From Phycisphaerae bacterium (GTDB taxonomy: Bacteria; Planctomycetota; Phycisphaerae; UBA1845), in assembly GCA_029260015.1 (NCBI GenBank), contig JAJDEB010000023.1, forward strand, positions 233,457-297,456: DNA of 64,000 bases, written 5' to 3'. Of this stretch, positions 10,221 through 18,988 are shown piece after piece. A program made the translations under genes and the position numbers. A model generated the notes under the pieces. The model was not told where the DNA came from. It made no database searches and was given only the letters and a program-made list of their open reading frames with translations. How positions within the stretch are numbered: the stretch's first letter is position 1; each line of letters begins with the position of its first letter.

Positions 10221-10517
10221 ATGCAAAGCCAGAAGAGCCATCAGGATTTGGGCGGGTTTTTTAAGACAAGCACAGGCAACGAGTCGGTGTCCAATATGAC
10301 CAAGCGAGACTGGATCGCGGCGATGTGCCTTCAAGGCATTCTCGCGAACAAGAACACGACCAAGACGACGATGTGGTCCACCGCACAGAGCGCTGTGATG
10401 TACGCCGATCAACTCATCGTTGCGTTGGATTCGGACCTCGCAGCAGGTGTGCCAATGGTACAGCCCCCCGCGTTCCCAGGCGTGTCCATTCCTGTTGTCA
10501 CCGCTGCTTCAGATTGA
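10221..10517 (+). CDS. Small hypothetical protein
   Basis: 98 residues from the ATG at 10221, chosen because GGGAG lies seven bases upstream. Earlier in-frame starts read through AT-rich sequence without such a site. The middle, MTKRDWIAAMCLQGILANKN then STAQSAVMYADQLIVALD, resembles short phage-type and orphan proteins with a DxxAAxxLQGxLA helix followed by an A-Y-x-xAD helix. I can name no function. It is divergent from the epimerase gene and convergent with the minus-strand gene at 10624. No signal peptide or membrane segment. Confidence 0.55.
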   Translation: MQSQKSHQDLGGFFKTSTGNESVSNMTKRDWIAAMCLQGILANKNTTKTTMWSTAQSAVMYADQLIVALDSDLAAGVPMVQPPAFPGVSIPVVTAASD

Positions 10518-10552
10518 AGCATTCAATCGGGTCAAAGCGCGGATCTCGGGGT

Positions 10553-10588
10553 TAAAAAAAAGAGCCCTGCCCGACAGGCAGCGCTCTT
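10553..10588 (-). terminator. Rho-independent terminator downstream of the 10624-11328 gene
   Basis: On the minus strand AAGAGC-G-CTGCC pairs with GGCAG-G-GCTCTT across a short loop, and a run of eight or more T follows. It lies 36 bp past the stop of the minus-strand gene. Confidence 0.85.
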
Positions 10589-10623
10589 CTGATGGTCTTG
10601 TTCTCGATAACGCCTACGCAATA

Positions 10624-11328
10624 CTACCCGGTAACTGGAACCGTGCCGGGTGATTGACTGCTGGTGCTGCTGGCTTGCTCGATTGACCGCTCCACAATTT
10701 TCATGTCGCGGATGTTGGCGTTTGAGTCAGGATCGGTTTCACCGTTCTGACGAAGCAGTGTTGATACTTCGGTGATTCCACGCTGAATATTTTCAAGTGC
10801 ATCCTGCTGGTTGCCCATGACGCAACGGCGATTGGCCTGGGCGACCCATTTCTGTGCTGTCAGATTGGGAATGAGTTCCTGGCAAGCGGCTGACAACTGC
10901 TGCGAAGGATGCCGGCGTCTGGCGAATGCGATAATCGCCAGAGCATGAATGGCGTCATCGCAGGCAGCACGAAACAACGTTGATGCCGTTTCAACATCAC
11001 CTTGCGACTGCGCTTCGACCGCCCCTTGTGTTGCAGCTTTTCGACGCTGCTGAAACTGCGTGAATTCTCTGTCCAATTCCATCCATTCCTGCGGAGAAAT
11101 CGGATTGCCCGCGGGTACGTCCGAATCCGAATCGAATCGCGATGACAGGAATTGCAGCGACGAGTCGCGGCCTCCTGGCCGCACACCATCCGGGCGGCCT
11201 ACGAGCATCACCTGCACGACAGAAAGCGACTCTTGATACTGCAGCATCACGCGTCCGTCATTTGTTCGGAGCAGACGTACGCGGTTGCGGCTTGCGGTTG
11301 GTTGGAAGTCAAATTGATCGTGCGGCAT
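10624..11328 (-). CDS. Hypothetical protein of a planctomycete-type family
   Basis: About 234 residues from the ATG at 11328 (MPHDQFDFQPTASRNRVRLL); an in-frame start at 11343 would add five. The N-terminal third has a beta-rich pattern ending VQVMLVGRPDGVRPGGRDSS. I have seen the VGRPDGxRPxG pattern in planctomycete proteins annotated as UvrB/UvrC-motif proteins, but no UVR motif is clear here. The remainder is helical with a central pair of helices (FRAACDDAIHALAIIAFARR). No signal peptide or membrane segment, so it is probably cytoplasmic. Role unknown. A strong terminator follows. Confidence 0.65.
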   Translation of the reverse strand: MPHDQFDFQPTASRNRVRLLRTNDGRVMLQYQESLSVVQVMLVGRPDGVRPGGRDSSLQFLSSRFDSDSDVPAGNPISPQEWMELDREFTQFQQRRKAATQGAVEAQSQGDVETASTLFRAACDDAIHALAIIAFARRRHPSQQLSAACQELIPNLTAQKWVAQANRRCVMGNQQDALENIQRGITEVSTLLRQNGETDPDSNANIRDMKIVERSIEQASSTSSQSPGTVPVTG

Positions 11329-11746
11329 CGCTGTTACCCTCACCCTGCGCGAAAAGAATATCGCATTTATCCTTCGTTACAGGTTCTATATCGGGCACTT
11401 GGAGGCCTCTGTTTATGAAGCGTGTGGCTGATTTGTCACTTTGATCTCGATTGACACGGTTATGGGAACGCACCGTGGGTAAGAGCCTGCAGGTGTCGCA
11501 GCCGATGTGACGACGCGAAACAGCACCGACTTGTGGAGGCGATGTAAGTCATCCTCGTGACAGGACGAGTTTTTATCGGCGGTCGCTGCTGAGAAACAGT
11601 CACTTCAATGGGCAACCCACAAAAAAACCGGCCAGAAACCCGCAGGTTTTCGACCGGTTTGAATTTCCACATTTTTTTGTGCCAGAACGTTTTTGCCGGA
11701 TCAGGCTTTTCTGAAATCGATCAGGCAGTCTTACCCGGAACCACAA
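11329..11746. other. Intergenic region downstream of rplT
   Basis: About 420 bp between rplT and the start of the 10624 gene, both on the minus strand. It contains the rplT terminator (11621-11660) and presumably the promoter of the 10624 gene. No credible gene seen. Confidence 0.5.
11621..11660 (-). terminator. Rho-independent terminator of rpmI-rplT
   Basis: On the minus strand AAACCGG pairs with CCGGTTT around an inner AAACC/GGTTT pairing, followed by seven T. It lies about 90 bp after the rplT stop codon. Confidence 0.85.
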
Positions 11747-12115
11747 CTATGCGGCAATTTTTTGGGCGTGTTCCTTGGCGATTTCGACCAGTTTGTCGAA
11801 TGCTGCCGGATCGTCGATGGCCAATTCGCTGAGCATCTTGCGATTGATGATGACCTGGGCTTCGTTGAGACCGAAGATGAAGCGACTGTAGGCCATGTCG
11901 CGCATCTTGCAGGCCGCCGAAAGACGCGTGATCCATAGCGATCGGAATTCACGCTTGCGGCGCTTGCGATCGCGATACGCTGAAACACCAGCGCGGGTGA
12001 CCGCCGTGACGGCTGTGCGGTAAAGTTTGCTGCGCCCACCGCGGAAACCTCTGGCTTCGCGAAGCAATCTGTGTTTTCTGCGATGTCGGGCAGCGCCGGT
12101 TCTTGCTCGTGGCAT
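11747..12115 (-). CDS. rplT: 50S ribosomal protein L20
   Basis: 122 residues, the usual L20 length of about 115-120. It begins MPRARTGAARHRRKHRLLRE, with the basic N-terminal extension that threads into 23S rRNA, and ends in the conserved globular part (SRFIFGLNEAQVIINRKMLS). L20 is needed early in 50S assembly and in some bacteria represses its own operon. It lies 109 bp downstream of rpmI and is followed by a terminator, so the two form a short transcription unit. infC, the usual first gene of this operon, is not adjacent. Confidence 0.97.
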   Translation of the reverse strand: MPRARTGAARHRRKHRLLREARGFRGGRSKLYRTAVTAVTRAGVSAYRDRKRRKREFRSLWITRLSAACKMRDMAYSRFIFGLNEAQVIINRKMLSELAIDDPAAFDKLVEIAKEHAQKIAA

Positions 12116-12224
12116 GGTTCACCAATCTCCAACAACTGGGTCACTCATATTAATGACCCGAAAAAAACTCAAAATTCCTGCGTCTTGTTTCAACTTAGCA
12201 ATTGATCTGGCAAGTAGGCCAAAC

Positions 12225-12416
12225 TTAAAGCAGTTCAATGACCCTCTTCACGTCGCCCTTTGAAAGGTACGCGGGCTTGTGCAATCTGCGTTTGCGATCA
12301 CCCGACTTGGAACTCATCAGGTGTCCGCCAAACGAACGGCGATAACGAACTTTACCCGACGCCGTCACCTTAAGCCGCTTTCGAGCACCCTTGTGCGACT
12401 TCATTTTGTTGCGCAT
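12225..12416 (-). CDS. rpmI: 50S ribosomal protein L35
   Basis: 63 residues, full length for L35. MRNKMKSHKGARKRLKVTAS is followed by the conserved RRSFGGHLMSSKSGDRKRRL. The ATG at 12416 is preceded by TTGGAGGC at good spacing, which supports it over the internal ATG at 12404. L35 is a small basic protein of the large ribosomal subunit. Next gene downstream is rplT. The gene upstream on the same strand is an unrelated membrane protein 169 bp away, so a promoter is expected at 12417-12585. Confidence 0.97.
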   Translation of the reverse strand: MRNKMKSHKGARKRLKVTASGKVRYRRSFGGHLMSSKSGDRKRRLHKPAYLSKGDVKRVIELL

Positions 12417-12585
12417 CGGTACGCCTCCAAACCCAAAAAGACCCTTCTTGATACAAAAACATGCGAGCCGGGCATTCTAACAACTGAAGATTACACAGCA
12501 ACCCCGTCGAGCGGCAGCCAAAGTGACCACCGAGAACGCTCAAACCCAGGCGGATTGCCCAATTTATCGAGCCAATCGACCAAAA

Positions 12586-13098
12586 TCAGCCGTTCTCAGG
12601 ATTTGTACCGAGTAACTGATCGCGACGCTTTTGGGCCGCAACGAATTCGGCGATGCTCAGCCAAGCCGCCTTAACCTTCCCGTCATCAAACATTACGCAG
12701 GCACACCCATCCTGATTTGGCATGATAAGCCCTTTTCGAGGGCCGGCGATCACTAGAAATGGCTGTTCGCTGGATTCGAGGCGACTGACCTCGTTAGGCT
12801 GGGGATACGGAGCCAAGGCAACCCCTTTCTCGATTTTCAGCCCCTCGGGCAGTTTCTGCGGTAGGAATGTCCGTTCGTCGAGAATCTTCTGCAAACTGGC
12901 TTCCACGCGCTGAGCCCATTGCATGCTTGAGTCTCTGCTTCGGGCATCACGCTGGCGCACGACGATCAGGCAAAACACGATTGCTGAGACAATGAGGAAG
13001 AGCGCAGTCAATCGAATGCTTTGACCGAGCTTCCGAGGTCGCGTCTCGCGGACCGGTTTATTGTGGTTGTCATCGGGAAGAACAGACGTCGACGTCAT
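12586..13098 (-). CDS. Single-transmembrane hypothetical protein
   Basis: 170 residues. A charged N-terminus (about 28 residues, Arg/Lys-rich) precedes one hydrophobic helix (LTALFLIVSAIVFCLIVV, residues 30-47). An extracytoplasmic domain of about 120 residues follows, with a central SSEQPFLVIAGPRKGLIMPN and then a D-G-C-A-C pair. I do not recognise the domain. It lies on the same strand as the FHA gene upstream and rpmI downstream, with gaps of 238 and 169 bp, so probably its own unit. Confidence 0.65.
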   Translation of the reverse strand: MTSTSVLPDDNHNKPVRETRPRKLGQSIRLTALFLIVSAIVFCLIVVRQRDARSRDSSMQWAQRVEASLQKILDERTFLPQKLPEGLKIEKGVALAPYPQPNEVSRLESSEQPFLVIAGPRKGLIMPNQDGCACVMFDDGKVKAAWLSIAEFVAAQKRRDQLLGTNPENG

Positions 13099-13336
13099 TG
13101 AATTGATACCCCAATATCGAAGACCGCGCGAAGCGACTCCTTCAAAATCAGTTACCCACTTTTAAAATTTGCCCGGTAACGCTTCAGCGCCCACGAAGGA
13201 TCAAAGTCCTTCAATGGCGATGCAGAACTAGAATGCCGTAACCCCCGACCGGTGAACGGCATTCCAAATCTATTTGGTAGTGCTCTCTCAGACCGAACCA
13301 GCCATCCGATCCGGGAAGTGATTCAGCTTATTCAGG

Positions 13337-13822
13337 TTATAAATCGTCGTCGTCAAACGGATCAATCGCGGTTTGGTCCGCGCTCGATGCCAACGCTTCA
13401 AGCGCGCTGATCGGATCGAGTTCGTCATCAATCGCCGCCTCACCAGGAAGCGGATCTTGTTCCGGCTGAATGCCGGTTGAATCATGGCGTTTAAGCTTGG
13501 TCTTGACCGGGCGGAGCTCTGTCGGCTCGCCGTCAATCTGGAGCGTAAAGACAACCGGACCAATCACCACATGATCGCCAGCACTCAATGCCGACTGTTT
13601 GACGCGTTTGTTGTTGACGTAGGTACCGTTGGAACTTCCGAGGTCTTTGACGGATACTTCCTCATCATTGATCCGAAACTCGGCATGGCGACGTGAGACT
13701 TCCGTCACCGGAATGCGAATGTCGCAATCGTTTTTTCGCCCTACGCAAGTAAGGTCCGAATTCAGTGGGAAGTCGCGCCGTTCACCATTGGAACGAAACA
13801 TGACCAGCTTGGCATCGATCAT
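13337..13822 (-). CDS. FHA-domain protein
   Basis: 161 residues. One forkhead-associated domain occupies about residues 5-100 with its hallmark residues in order: GRKNDCDIRI, then SRRHAEF and LGSSNGTYVNNKRV. These form the phosphothreonine-binding face (G-R, S-R-x-H, N-G). The remaining 60 residues are acidic, low in complexity and probably disordered. FHA domains read Ser/Thr phosphorylation, and planctomycetes encode many Hanks-type kinases, but none is in this window. It is divergent from hemW with 227 bp between them. Confidence 0.9.
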   Translation of the reverse strand: MIDAKLVMFRSNGERRDFPLNSDLTCVGRKNDCDIRIPVTEVSRRHAEFRINDEEVSVKDLGSSNGTYVNNKRVKQSALSAGDHVVIGPVVFTLQIDGEPTELRPVKTKLKRHDSTGIQPEQDPLPGEAAIDDELDPISALEALASSADQTAIDPFDDDDL

Positions 13823-14049
13823 GTGGTGGATCCTCGATACTGACCAATCCTATGAGACTGCTTTCTCAAGTTCGTTTATTTCAGAAGCCCGCCGGTTTCA
13901 CAAGCCATGTCCTTAAGTTTGCTCACTCTAAGAACTAGCCGCCGACCCCTCAAATCGACTATAACCCATTGCAGGGCAAGGTGCAATCGACTTGGCAGGG
14001 GTGAACAAGGCAGCCCTCATTTACCCCAACATCGCGCGATGGGTTCGCT

Positions 14050-15264
14050 GTGAATAAAGAGATTTCCGATCACAATCTGGGCCTTTATCTTCATTGGCCC
14101 TTCTGCGAATCAAAATGCGGATACTGCGACTTCTATTCAGTACCGCTGAAAGGCCGAGACGTTGCACCGCTTCTTGACGCGTTCGCCATAGACCTCCGAT
14201 CGCGGGTGGCTGAATGCGACAAGCAGATCGACACCATCTTCTGGGGTGGGGGCACACCGACTACGCTCGAAGACGACAACCTCTCGATCGCCCTGGGTCA
14301 TATTCAAAATGCCACATCGAATCATCCGATTCGCGAATTCACCATCGAAGCCAACCCCGCCACCGTGGACGAACGCAAAGCAGCCACGCTGGTCGATCTT
14401 GGTGTCACTCGCGTGTCACTCGGAGCCCAATCGTTTCATCAAAATGAACTGAGCGCCCTTGAACGGCTGCACACACCGCGCGATGTTCCGGAAGCCATCC
14501 GAATCATTCGAGCCGCTGGCATCACCCATTACAACATCGATCTGATTTTCGGAATCGGCGGCCAAACGCTGGCCAGTTGGCAGGAATCGCTTGCCCGCGC
14601 GGTCGAACTCGAACCGCCTCACCTTGCTTGCTACGGGCTGACCTACGAACACGGTACGTCGCTGACCAAGCAACTCAAACTCGGCCACATCGAAGCCTGC
14701 GACGAACAACTCGAAGCCGACATGTTCCTCGCTTGCAAAGACTATTTGGAACGTTGCGGATACGAGCAATACGAACTTTCCAACTACGCCAAACCAGGCC
14801 ACCAATGCCTGCACAATCTGATCTATTGGAAGAACGGCTCGTACCAAGCCGTCGGACCATCGGCGGCTGGCTGCCTTGGGAATATTCGATTCAAGAACGT
14901 CTCCGACATCAACGAATATATCCGCCTCATCAATTCCAACGGCCACGCCATCGCCGATCGCGAAATCATTGGTGAAACTGAACGAGCATTGGAAGGCCTG
15001 ATGATGCGAATGCGCCTGATAGATGGATTGGACCTGGCTGATTTCCTCCGATGTACCGGCATCAATCTGATCGAAAACTGCCGAAACGCGATCGCCCGTC
15101 TAACCGACTCGGAATTGATCGTTTGCGATGAATCCAAACTGCGTATGACGCGGCGCGGACTATTGATGGCCGACACCGTCATCCGCGAGTTGGCGAGCGA
15201 ACTCGATCCGCCATCGGGCATGTCGCTCAACGTTGTTGCCAGCCGCCCCATCGGTGACGCCTGA
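14050..15264 (+). CDS. hemW: HemW-type radical SAM heme chaperone
   Basis: 404 residues with a GTG start at 14050. YLHWPFCESKCGYCDF carries the radical-SAM CxxxCxxC cluster motif (C19, C23, C26), followed by WGGGTPTTLE, EANPATVDERK and GVTRVSLGAQSFHQNELSAL, all typical of the HemN/HemW branch. The end is the HemW C-terminal domain (GLMMRMRLIDGLDLADFL). HemW binds heme and is thought to insert it into respiratory proteins. It should not be called coproporphyrinogen dehydrogenase (HemN), as this length and N-terminus fit HemW. The ribosome-binding site is weak. Confidence 0.92.
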   Translation: MNKEISDHNLGLYLHWPFCESKCGYCDFYSVPLKGRDVAPLLDAFAIDLRSRVAECDKQIDTIFWGGGTPTTLEDDNLSIALGHIQNATSNHPIREFTIEANPATVDERKAATLVDLGVTRVSLGAQSFHQNELSALERLHTPRDVPEAIRIIRAAGITHYNIDLIFGIGGQTLASWQESLARAVELEPPHLACYGLTYEHGTSLTKQLKLGHIEACDEQLEADMFLACKDYLERCGYEQYELSNYAKPGHQCLHNLIYWKNGSYQAVGPSAAGCLGNIRFKNVSDINEYIRLINSNGHAIADREIIGETERALEGLMMRMRLIDGLDLADFLRCTGINLIENCRNAIARLTDSELIVCDESKLRMTRRGLLMADTVIRELASELDPPSGMSLNVVASRPIGDA

Positions 15265-15376
15265 ACCACCCGTCACTTTGCGTCGTAATTGTCATTGGCG
15301 TACCGACCCTCTAAAATACCGACCGAAGGACCCGCGGTGGCCCAGAAGTTATAATTTGCAGGAGACACAACACCTC

Positions 15377-16501
15377 ATGTTATTTCAGCCACCCATCGCG
15401 CCGAGTTATTCCAAGCTCTCGCCCGAACAAATCGCAGAGCGGATCACCGATCACAAACGAAACTTCGCCGGTCGTCTCGTCATCCTCGGTCATCACTATC
15501 AGCAAGACGACGTACTCGAATTCGCCGACTTTGACGGTGACAGTTTGAAGCTTTCGCAGATCGCAGCCAATCAAAACGCAGCCGAATTCGTCGTGTTCTG
15601 CGGCGTGCATTTTATGGCCGAGTCGGCTGACATCTTGACCGACGACTCCGTCAAAGTGATTCTGCCCGATTTGTCGGCTGGTTGCTCGATGGCAGACATG
15701 GCCGCCCTCGATCAACTCGAAGACGCTTGGGCTTTTCTCACCGAGTCAGCCGGCGCGAAAGTCGTCCCCATTACCTACGTCAACTCCGCAGCGAATATCA
15801 AGGCCTTTTGCGGTGAACACGGTGGAGCATGTTGCACCAGCAGCAACGCCGCGATGGTTCTCGAATGGGCGTTTAAGCAAGGCGACAAAGTCATCTTCCT
15901 GCCCGATCAACATCTCGGTCGCAACACTGCCTACGCGATGGGCATCCCGCTCGACGACATGGTGGTCTACGATCCGAAGGAACCTGACGGCGGGTTGTCT
16001 GTCGATCAGGCGAGGGCTGCGAAAGTGCTCCTCTGGAAGGGACATTGCAGCGTCCATCAGTTGTTCAACGCAGCGCAATGCGACGCCATCCGCGCGGATG
16101 ATCCCGATCGAAGAATCCTCGTCCATCCCGAATGCAGTTGGGAAGTCGTCCAGAAAGCCGACCTGTCGGGCAGCACGGAATTCATCATCAACACGATTCA
16201 GGATGCGCCGGCTGGAAGCAAGTGGGCGATTGGAACCGAGGTTCATCTCGTCAATCGATTAACGAACACGCACAAAGACAAAGACGTCCGCTCGCTCGCG
16301 ACAATTCAATGCCTCTGCACCACGATGTATCGCATCAGCCCGACGCAGCTATTGTGGAGTCTCGACGAGTTGGCGGACGGCCGGGTCACCAATCAGATCA
16401 GCGTCGCGCCCGACATCAAGCACTGGGCCAACGTCGCGCTCGAACGGATGCTCACCAATGTGTCATCCGCGCCGAAAGCGATTTTACGACTCGTTGACTA
16501 G
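15377..16501 (+). CDS. nadA: Quinolinate synthase NadA
   Basis: 374 residues from the ATG at 15377 (MLFQPPIAPSYSKLSPEQIA). The frame open from 15233 overlaps hemW and its extra 48 residues are not NadA-like. NadA condenses iminoaspartate with dihydroxyacetone phosphate to quinolinate in NAD biosynthesis. It uses a [4Fe-4S] cluster, whose likely ligands are the cysteines in DLSAGCSMADMA, GACCTSSNAAM and HPECSWEV. The start ILGHHYQQDDVLEFADFDGD is diagnostic. nadB and nadC are not in the window. Confidence 0.96.
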   Translation: MLFQPPIAPSYSKLSPEQIAERITDHKRNFAGRLVILGHHYQQDDVLEFADFDGDSLKLSQIAANQNAAEFVVFCGVHFMAESADILTDDSVKVILPDLSAGCSMADMAALDQLEDAWAFLTESAGAKVVPITYVNSAANIKAFCGEHGGACCTSSNAAMVLEWAFKQGDKVIFLPDQHLGRNTAYAMGIPLDDMVVYDPKEPDGGLSVDQARAAKVLLWKGHCSVHQLFNAAQCDAIRADDPDRRILVHPECSWEVVQKADLSGSTEFIINTIQDAPAGSKWAIGTEVHLVNRLTNTHKDKDVRSLATIQCLCTTMYRISPTQLLWSLDELADGRVTNQISVAPDIKHWANVALERMLTNVSSAPKAILRLVD

Positions 16502-16570
16502 ACGCCCGCCACCGAATCCAGCCCGCTGAAAAACCCTCGCCACAAATCTGATGACGGCTATAATGCCTCA

Positions 16571-17110
16571 ATGGAAACGGACATTGATCGGATTTTGATC
16601 ACGGATCGCGAATTGGCCCAGCGCGTCAAGGAACTGGCCACCCAGATCGCTGCGTGCTATCCGGATGAGGACACCGGACTGATTTTGGTGCCCATTTTGT
16701 CGGGTTCGATCATTTTCCTGGCGGATCTGATTCGCCACATGCCGATAAAAATGAAGCTCGGACTCATGACGGTGTCCAGCTATTCTGGCGCGACGACCGA
16801 ATCGCAAGGCCCAAAGTTGGAGATGGACCTCGAGGAAGATATCCACGATCAGCACGTTCTGGTCGTCGATGACATCCTCGATACGGGAAAGACGCTGCGA
16901 TTCGTTCGAAGCAAATTGAGTGAACGAAACCCGCGATCGATTCGGACAGCCGTCTTGCTCCGCAAACCGGAAAAAGCGCCGCCCGACGTAACGGCTGACT
17001 TCGTCGGATTTGAAATCGCGGATGAATTTGTCGTGGGGTATGGCCTCGACTATGACGACCACTATCGAAATTTCCCGCACATTGCCGTCCTCAAACCGGA
17101 TTGTTATTGA
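16571..17110 (+). CDS. hpt: Hypoxanthine phosphoribosyltransferase
   Basis: 179 residues, the normal length. The PRPP-binding signature VLVVDDILDTGKTL lies around residue 95, preceded by LVPILSGSIIFLADLIRHMP and MTVSSYSGATTESQG. The C-terminal FVVGYGLDYDDHYRNFPHIA is the purine-binding end. It salvages hypoxanthine and guanine to IMP and GMP. The next gene overlaps its 3' end by about 59 bp in another frame, which suggests coupled expression. Confidence 0.95.
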   Translation: METDIDRILITDRELAQRVKELATQIAACYPDEDTGLILVPILSGSIIFLADLIRHMPIKMKLGLMTVSSYSGATTESQGPKLEMDLEEDIHDQHVLVVDDILDTGKTLRFVRSKLSERNPRSIRTAVLLRKPEKAPPDVTADFVGFEIADEFVVGYGLDYDDHYRNFPHIAVLKPDCY

Positions 17111-17702
17111 ACCGGTTCCGAGTCGAATCGCAACAGCACCTCGGCGATTCAGTGCGGCTGCCGTCAAGAGCACAACGGCAACGGTTGAAGAACAACTCTC
17201 CATCGCCGATGAAATTCTCGACGGCGGCGAAACCGTTCTGCTTGCCATCAAGCCATCACTTTGGTTCGTGTTGTTCGATGCAGCCCGCTGGATGTTTCTC
17301 GGTGGTATGCTGCTTCTGATCTCCGCGTTTTCAACGTTGCAGGTCAACTGGATATCGCCTCAGACCATCGGGCAGTTGGGGGCGGCGATCATCATCACCG
17401 GTTTGGGCATGGCGTTCTTGCGCTGGGTTTCGAGGTTTTACATTTTAACCAACCGGCGGGTCATGCGGGTGCGCGGCGTGTTCAAGGTTGACATTTTGTC
17501 ATGCCCGCTTCTGTCTATCAGCCGAACCGAAATCATGATCGGTCCGCATGAAAAAGTGACACGTCTTGGCACTATTCTGTTTGCGTCCGATGAAGTCCCC
17601 TGCGACGATTTCCACTGGTTTCAAATCAACAAAGTCGAAGAGGTCCACGAGCGCATCCGTCGGGCGATCGATCGCGCCTCCGACGAGCAACCCCGCATCT
17701 AG
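17052..17702 (+). CDS. bPH2-domain (DUF304-like) membrane protein
   Basis: About 216 residues if it starts at the ATG at 17052. Two transmembrane helices lie in the middle (MFLGGMLLLISAFS and AAIIITGLGMAFLRW). They are followed by the bacterial PH-like domain RFYILTNRRVMRVRGVFKVD with LLSISRTEIMIG and TRLGTILFASD. The YILTNRR motif is the signature of this family. There is no in-frame start between the hpt stop and the conserved part, so the gene must begin inside hpt. Candidate starts are 17010, 17022, 17040, 17052 and TTG 17082. Family function is unknown. Confidence 0.8.
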   Translation: MTTTIEISRTLPSSNRIVIEPVPSRIATAPRRFSAAAVKSTTATVEEQLSIADEILDGGETVLLAIKPSLWFVLFDAARWMFLGGMLLLISAFSTLQVNWISPQTIGQLGAAIIITGLGMAFLRWVSRFYILTNRRVMRVRGVFKVDILSCPLLSISRTEIMIGPHEKVTRLGTILFASDEVPCDDFHWFQINKVEEVHERIRRAIDRASDEQPRI

Positions 17703-17732
17703 AACATCCGACCAAAGGATCAACGTCAGCGC

Positions 17733-17797
17733 GTAGGGTGGGCCGTGCCCACCGCCGTTCGCGTGTCATACGGATTGGTGGGCACGGCCCACCCTAC
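17733..17797. repeat. REP-like inverted pair (BIME-type)
   Basis: Two inverted 21-bp arms (17733-17753 and 17777-17797). Each starts with GTAG when read inward and then folds as a 7-bp stem GGTGGGC / GCCCACC with a 3-nt loop. It sits between the bPH2 gene and trpS. Same family as the elements at 28220, 33250, 53313, 54045 and 61105. Confidence 0.85.
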
Positions 17798-17869
17798 AAA
17801 ACCGCTTACATCCATCTTGCATTTGATCGCTCGATTGGTAGCCTACCGATTCAATTTTTGGAGGCGAAC

Positions 17870-18847
17870 ATGCGCGTACTGTCCGGCATACAATCCAGCG
17901 GAAAACTCCACCTTGGCAATTACCTCGGAGCACTCAAGCAGCACATCGAGTTGCAACAAGACAACGAGTGCTTCTATTTCATCGCCAACTATCACGCGCT
18001 GACCACCATTCACGACCCCGACCTCGCCCGCAGCCTCACCCGCGACGTCGCCCTCGACTACCTGGCACTCGGGCTCGACCCCACAAAAGCCGCCCTCTAT
18101 CGACAAACCGATCTGCCCGAAGTCTGCGAGTTGCAATGGATTCTAAGCTGCGTCACCGGTAAGGGCCTGCTCGAACGCGCCGTCAGCTATAAAGACAAAC
18201 TGTCCAAAGGTCTGACATCGTCGATGGGATTGTTCTGCTATCCGGTGCTGCAAGCGGCTGACATCTTAATCGTAGAATCCGATTGGGTGCCCGTTGGTAA
18301 GGATCAGGTTCAGCACATTGAAATGACCGCAGACATGGCCGGTTACTTCAACGGCACCTTCGGTAACGGTGAAGAAATTCTAAGAGCGCCCGAAGCCCGC
18401 CTCAACCAGGCGTTCACGGTGCCCGGCATCGACGGTCACAAAATGTCCAAGAGTTACGGCAACGCCATCGACCTTTTCGACACGCCCAAGAACAGCAAGA
18501 AACGCATCATGAGCATCCTCACCGACAGCACACCGGTCGAAGACCCCAAAGACCCAGCGACGTGCAACGTGTTCGCGATTCTCAGCCTGATGGTCGAACC
18601 CGATGAACTTGCCGAATGGGAGCAACGCTATCGCGCCGGTGGCATGGGGTATGGCGACGTCAAGAAAAGGTTAGCCGAACGATTTGAAGAAACGTTTGGA
18701 CCCGCCCGCGAAAAACGCGCCGAACTCGAAAAGGATGAAGCCTACGTAGAAGGTGTTCTCGTCGAGGGAGCCAAACGAGCCCGCGCTACTGCCGAACCAC
18801 TCATGGCCAAAATCCGCGAAGCCTGCGGCCTGCAAACCGCGAAATAG
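17870..18847 (+). CDS. trpS: Tryptophanyl-tRNA synthetase
   Basis: 325 residues from the ATG at 17870, which follows TTGGAGGCGAAC, an ideal ribosome-binding site. The frame back to 17738 reads through the REP element and was rejected. Class I synthetase motifs are SGKLHLGNYLGALKQ (the HIGH equivalent, residues 10-24) and GHKMSKSYGNA (the KMSKS loop, near 190). VPVGKDQVQHIEMTADMA is the usual TrpRS substrate-binding block. It charges tRNA-Trp. A stand-alone housekeeping gene with no operon partner. Confidence 0.97.
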   Translation: MRVLSGIQSSGKLHLGNYLGALKQHIELQQDNECFYFIANYHALTTIHDPDLARSLTRDVALDYLALGLDPTKAALYRQTDLPEVCELQWILSCVTGKGLLERAVSYKDKLSKGLTSSMGLFCYPVLQAADILIVESDWVPVGKDQVQHIEMTADMAGYFNGTFGNGEEILRAPEARLNQAFTVPGIDGHKMSKSYGNAIDLFDTPKNSKKRIMSILTDSTPVEDPKDPATCNVFAILSLMVEPDELAEWEQRYRAGGMGYGDVKKRLAERFEETFGPAREKRAELEKDEAYVEGVLVEGAKRARATAEPLMAKIREACGLQTAK

Positions 18848-18988
18848 CTACATTACAAAACCGGACTGGAATCTGTCGCTACCAATTGGCATGATAGTAG
18901 CCAACAAAGGTTTGCTGCTTGTGCGCATCCTTCCATGCTGAAGCATTAGCTTGCAGGTTCACCATTCTTCAAGTTCAGGGGCCAAGTC

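Noticed and set aside
10060-10299. 79-codon plus-strand frame starting before 10221
   Set aside because: Different frame from the 98-residue gene and no ribosome-binding site; that gene has GGGAG at good spacing.
17738-17869. Extended N-terminus of trpS
   Set aside because: The extra 44 codons read through a REP element, and the ATG at 17870 has an ideal ribosome-binding site.
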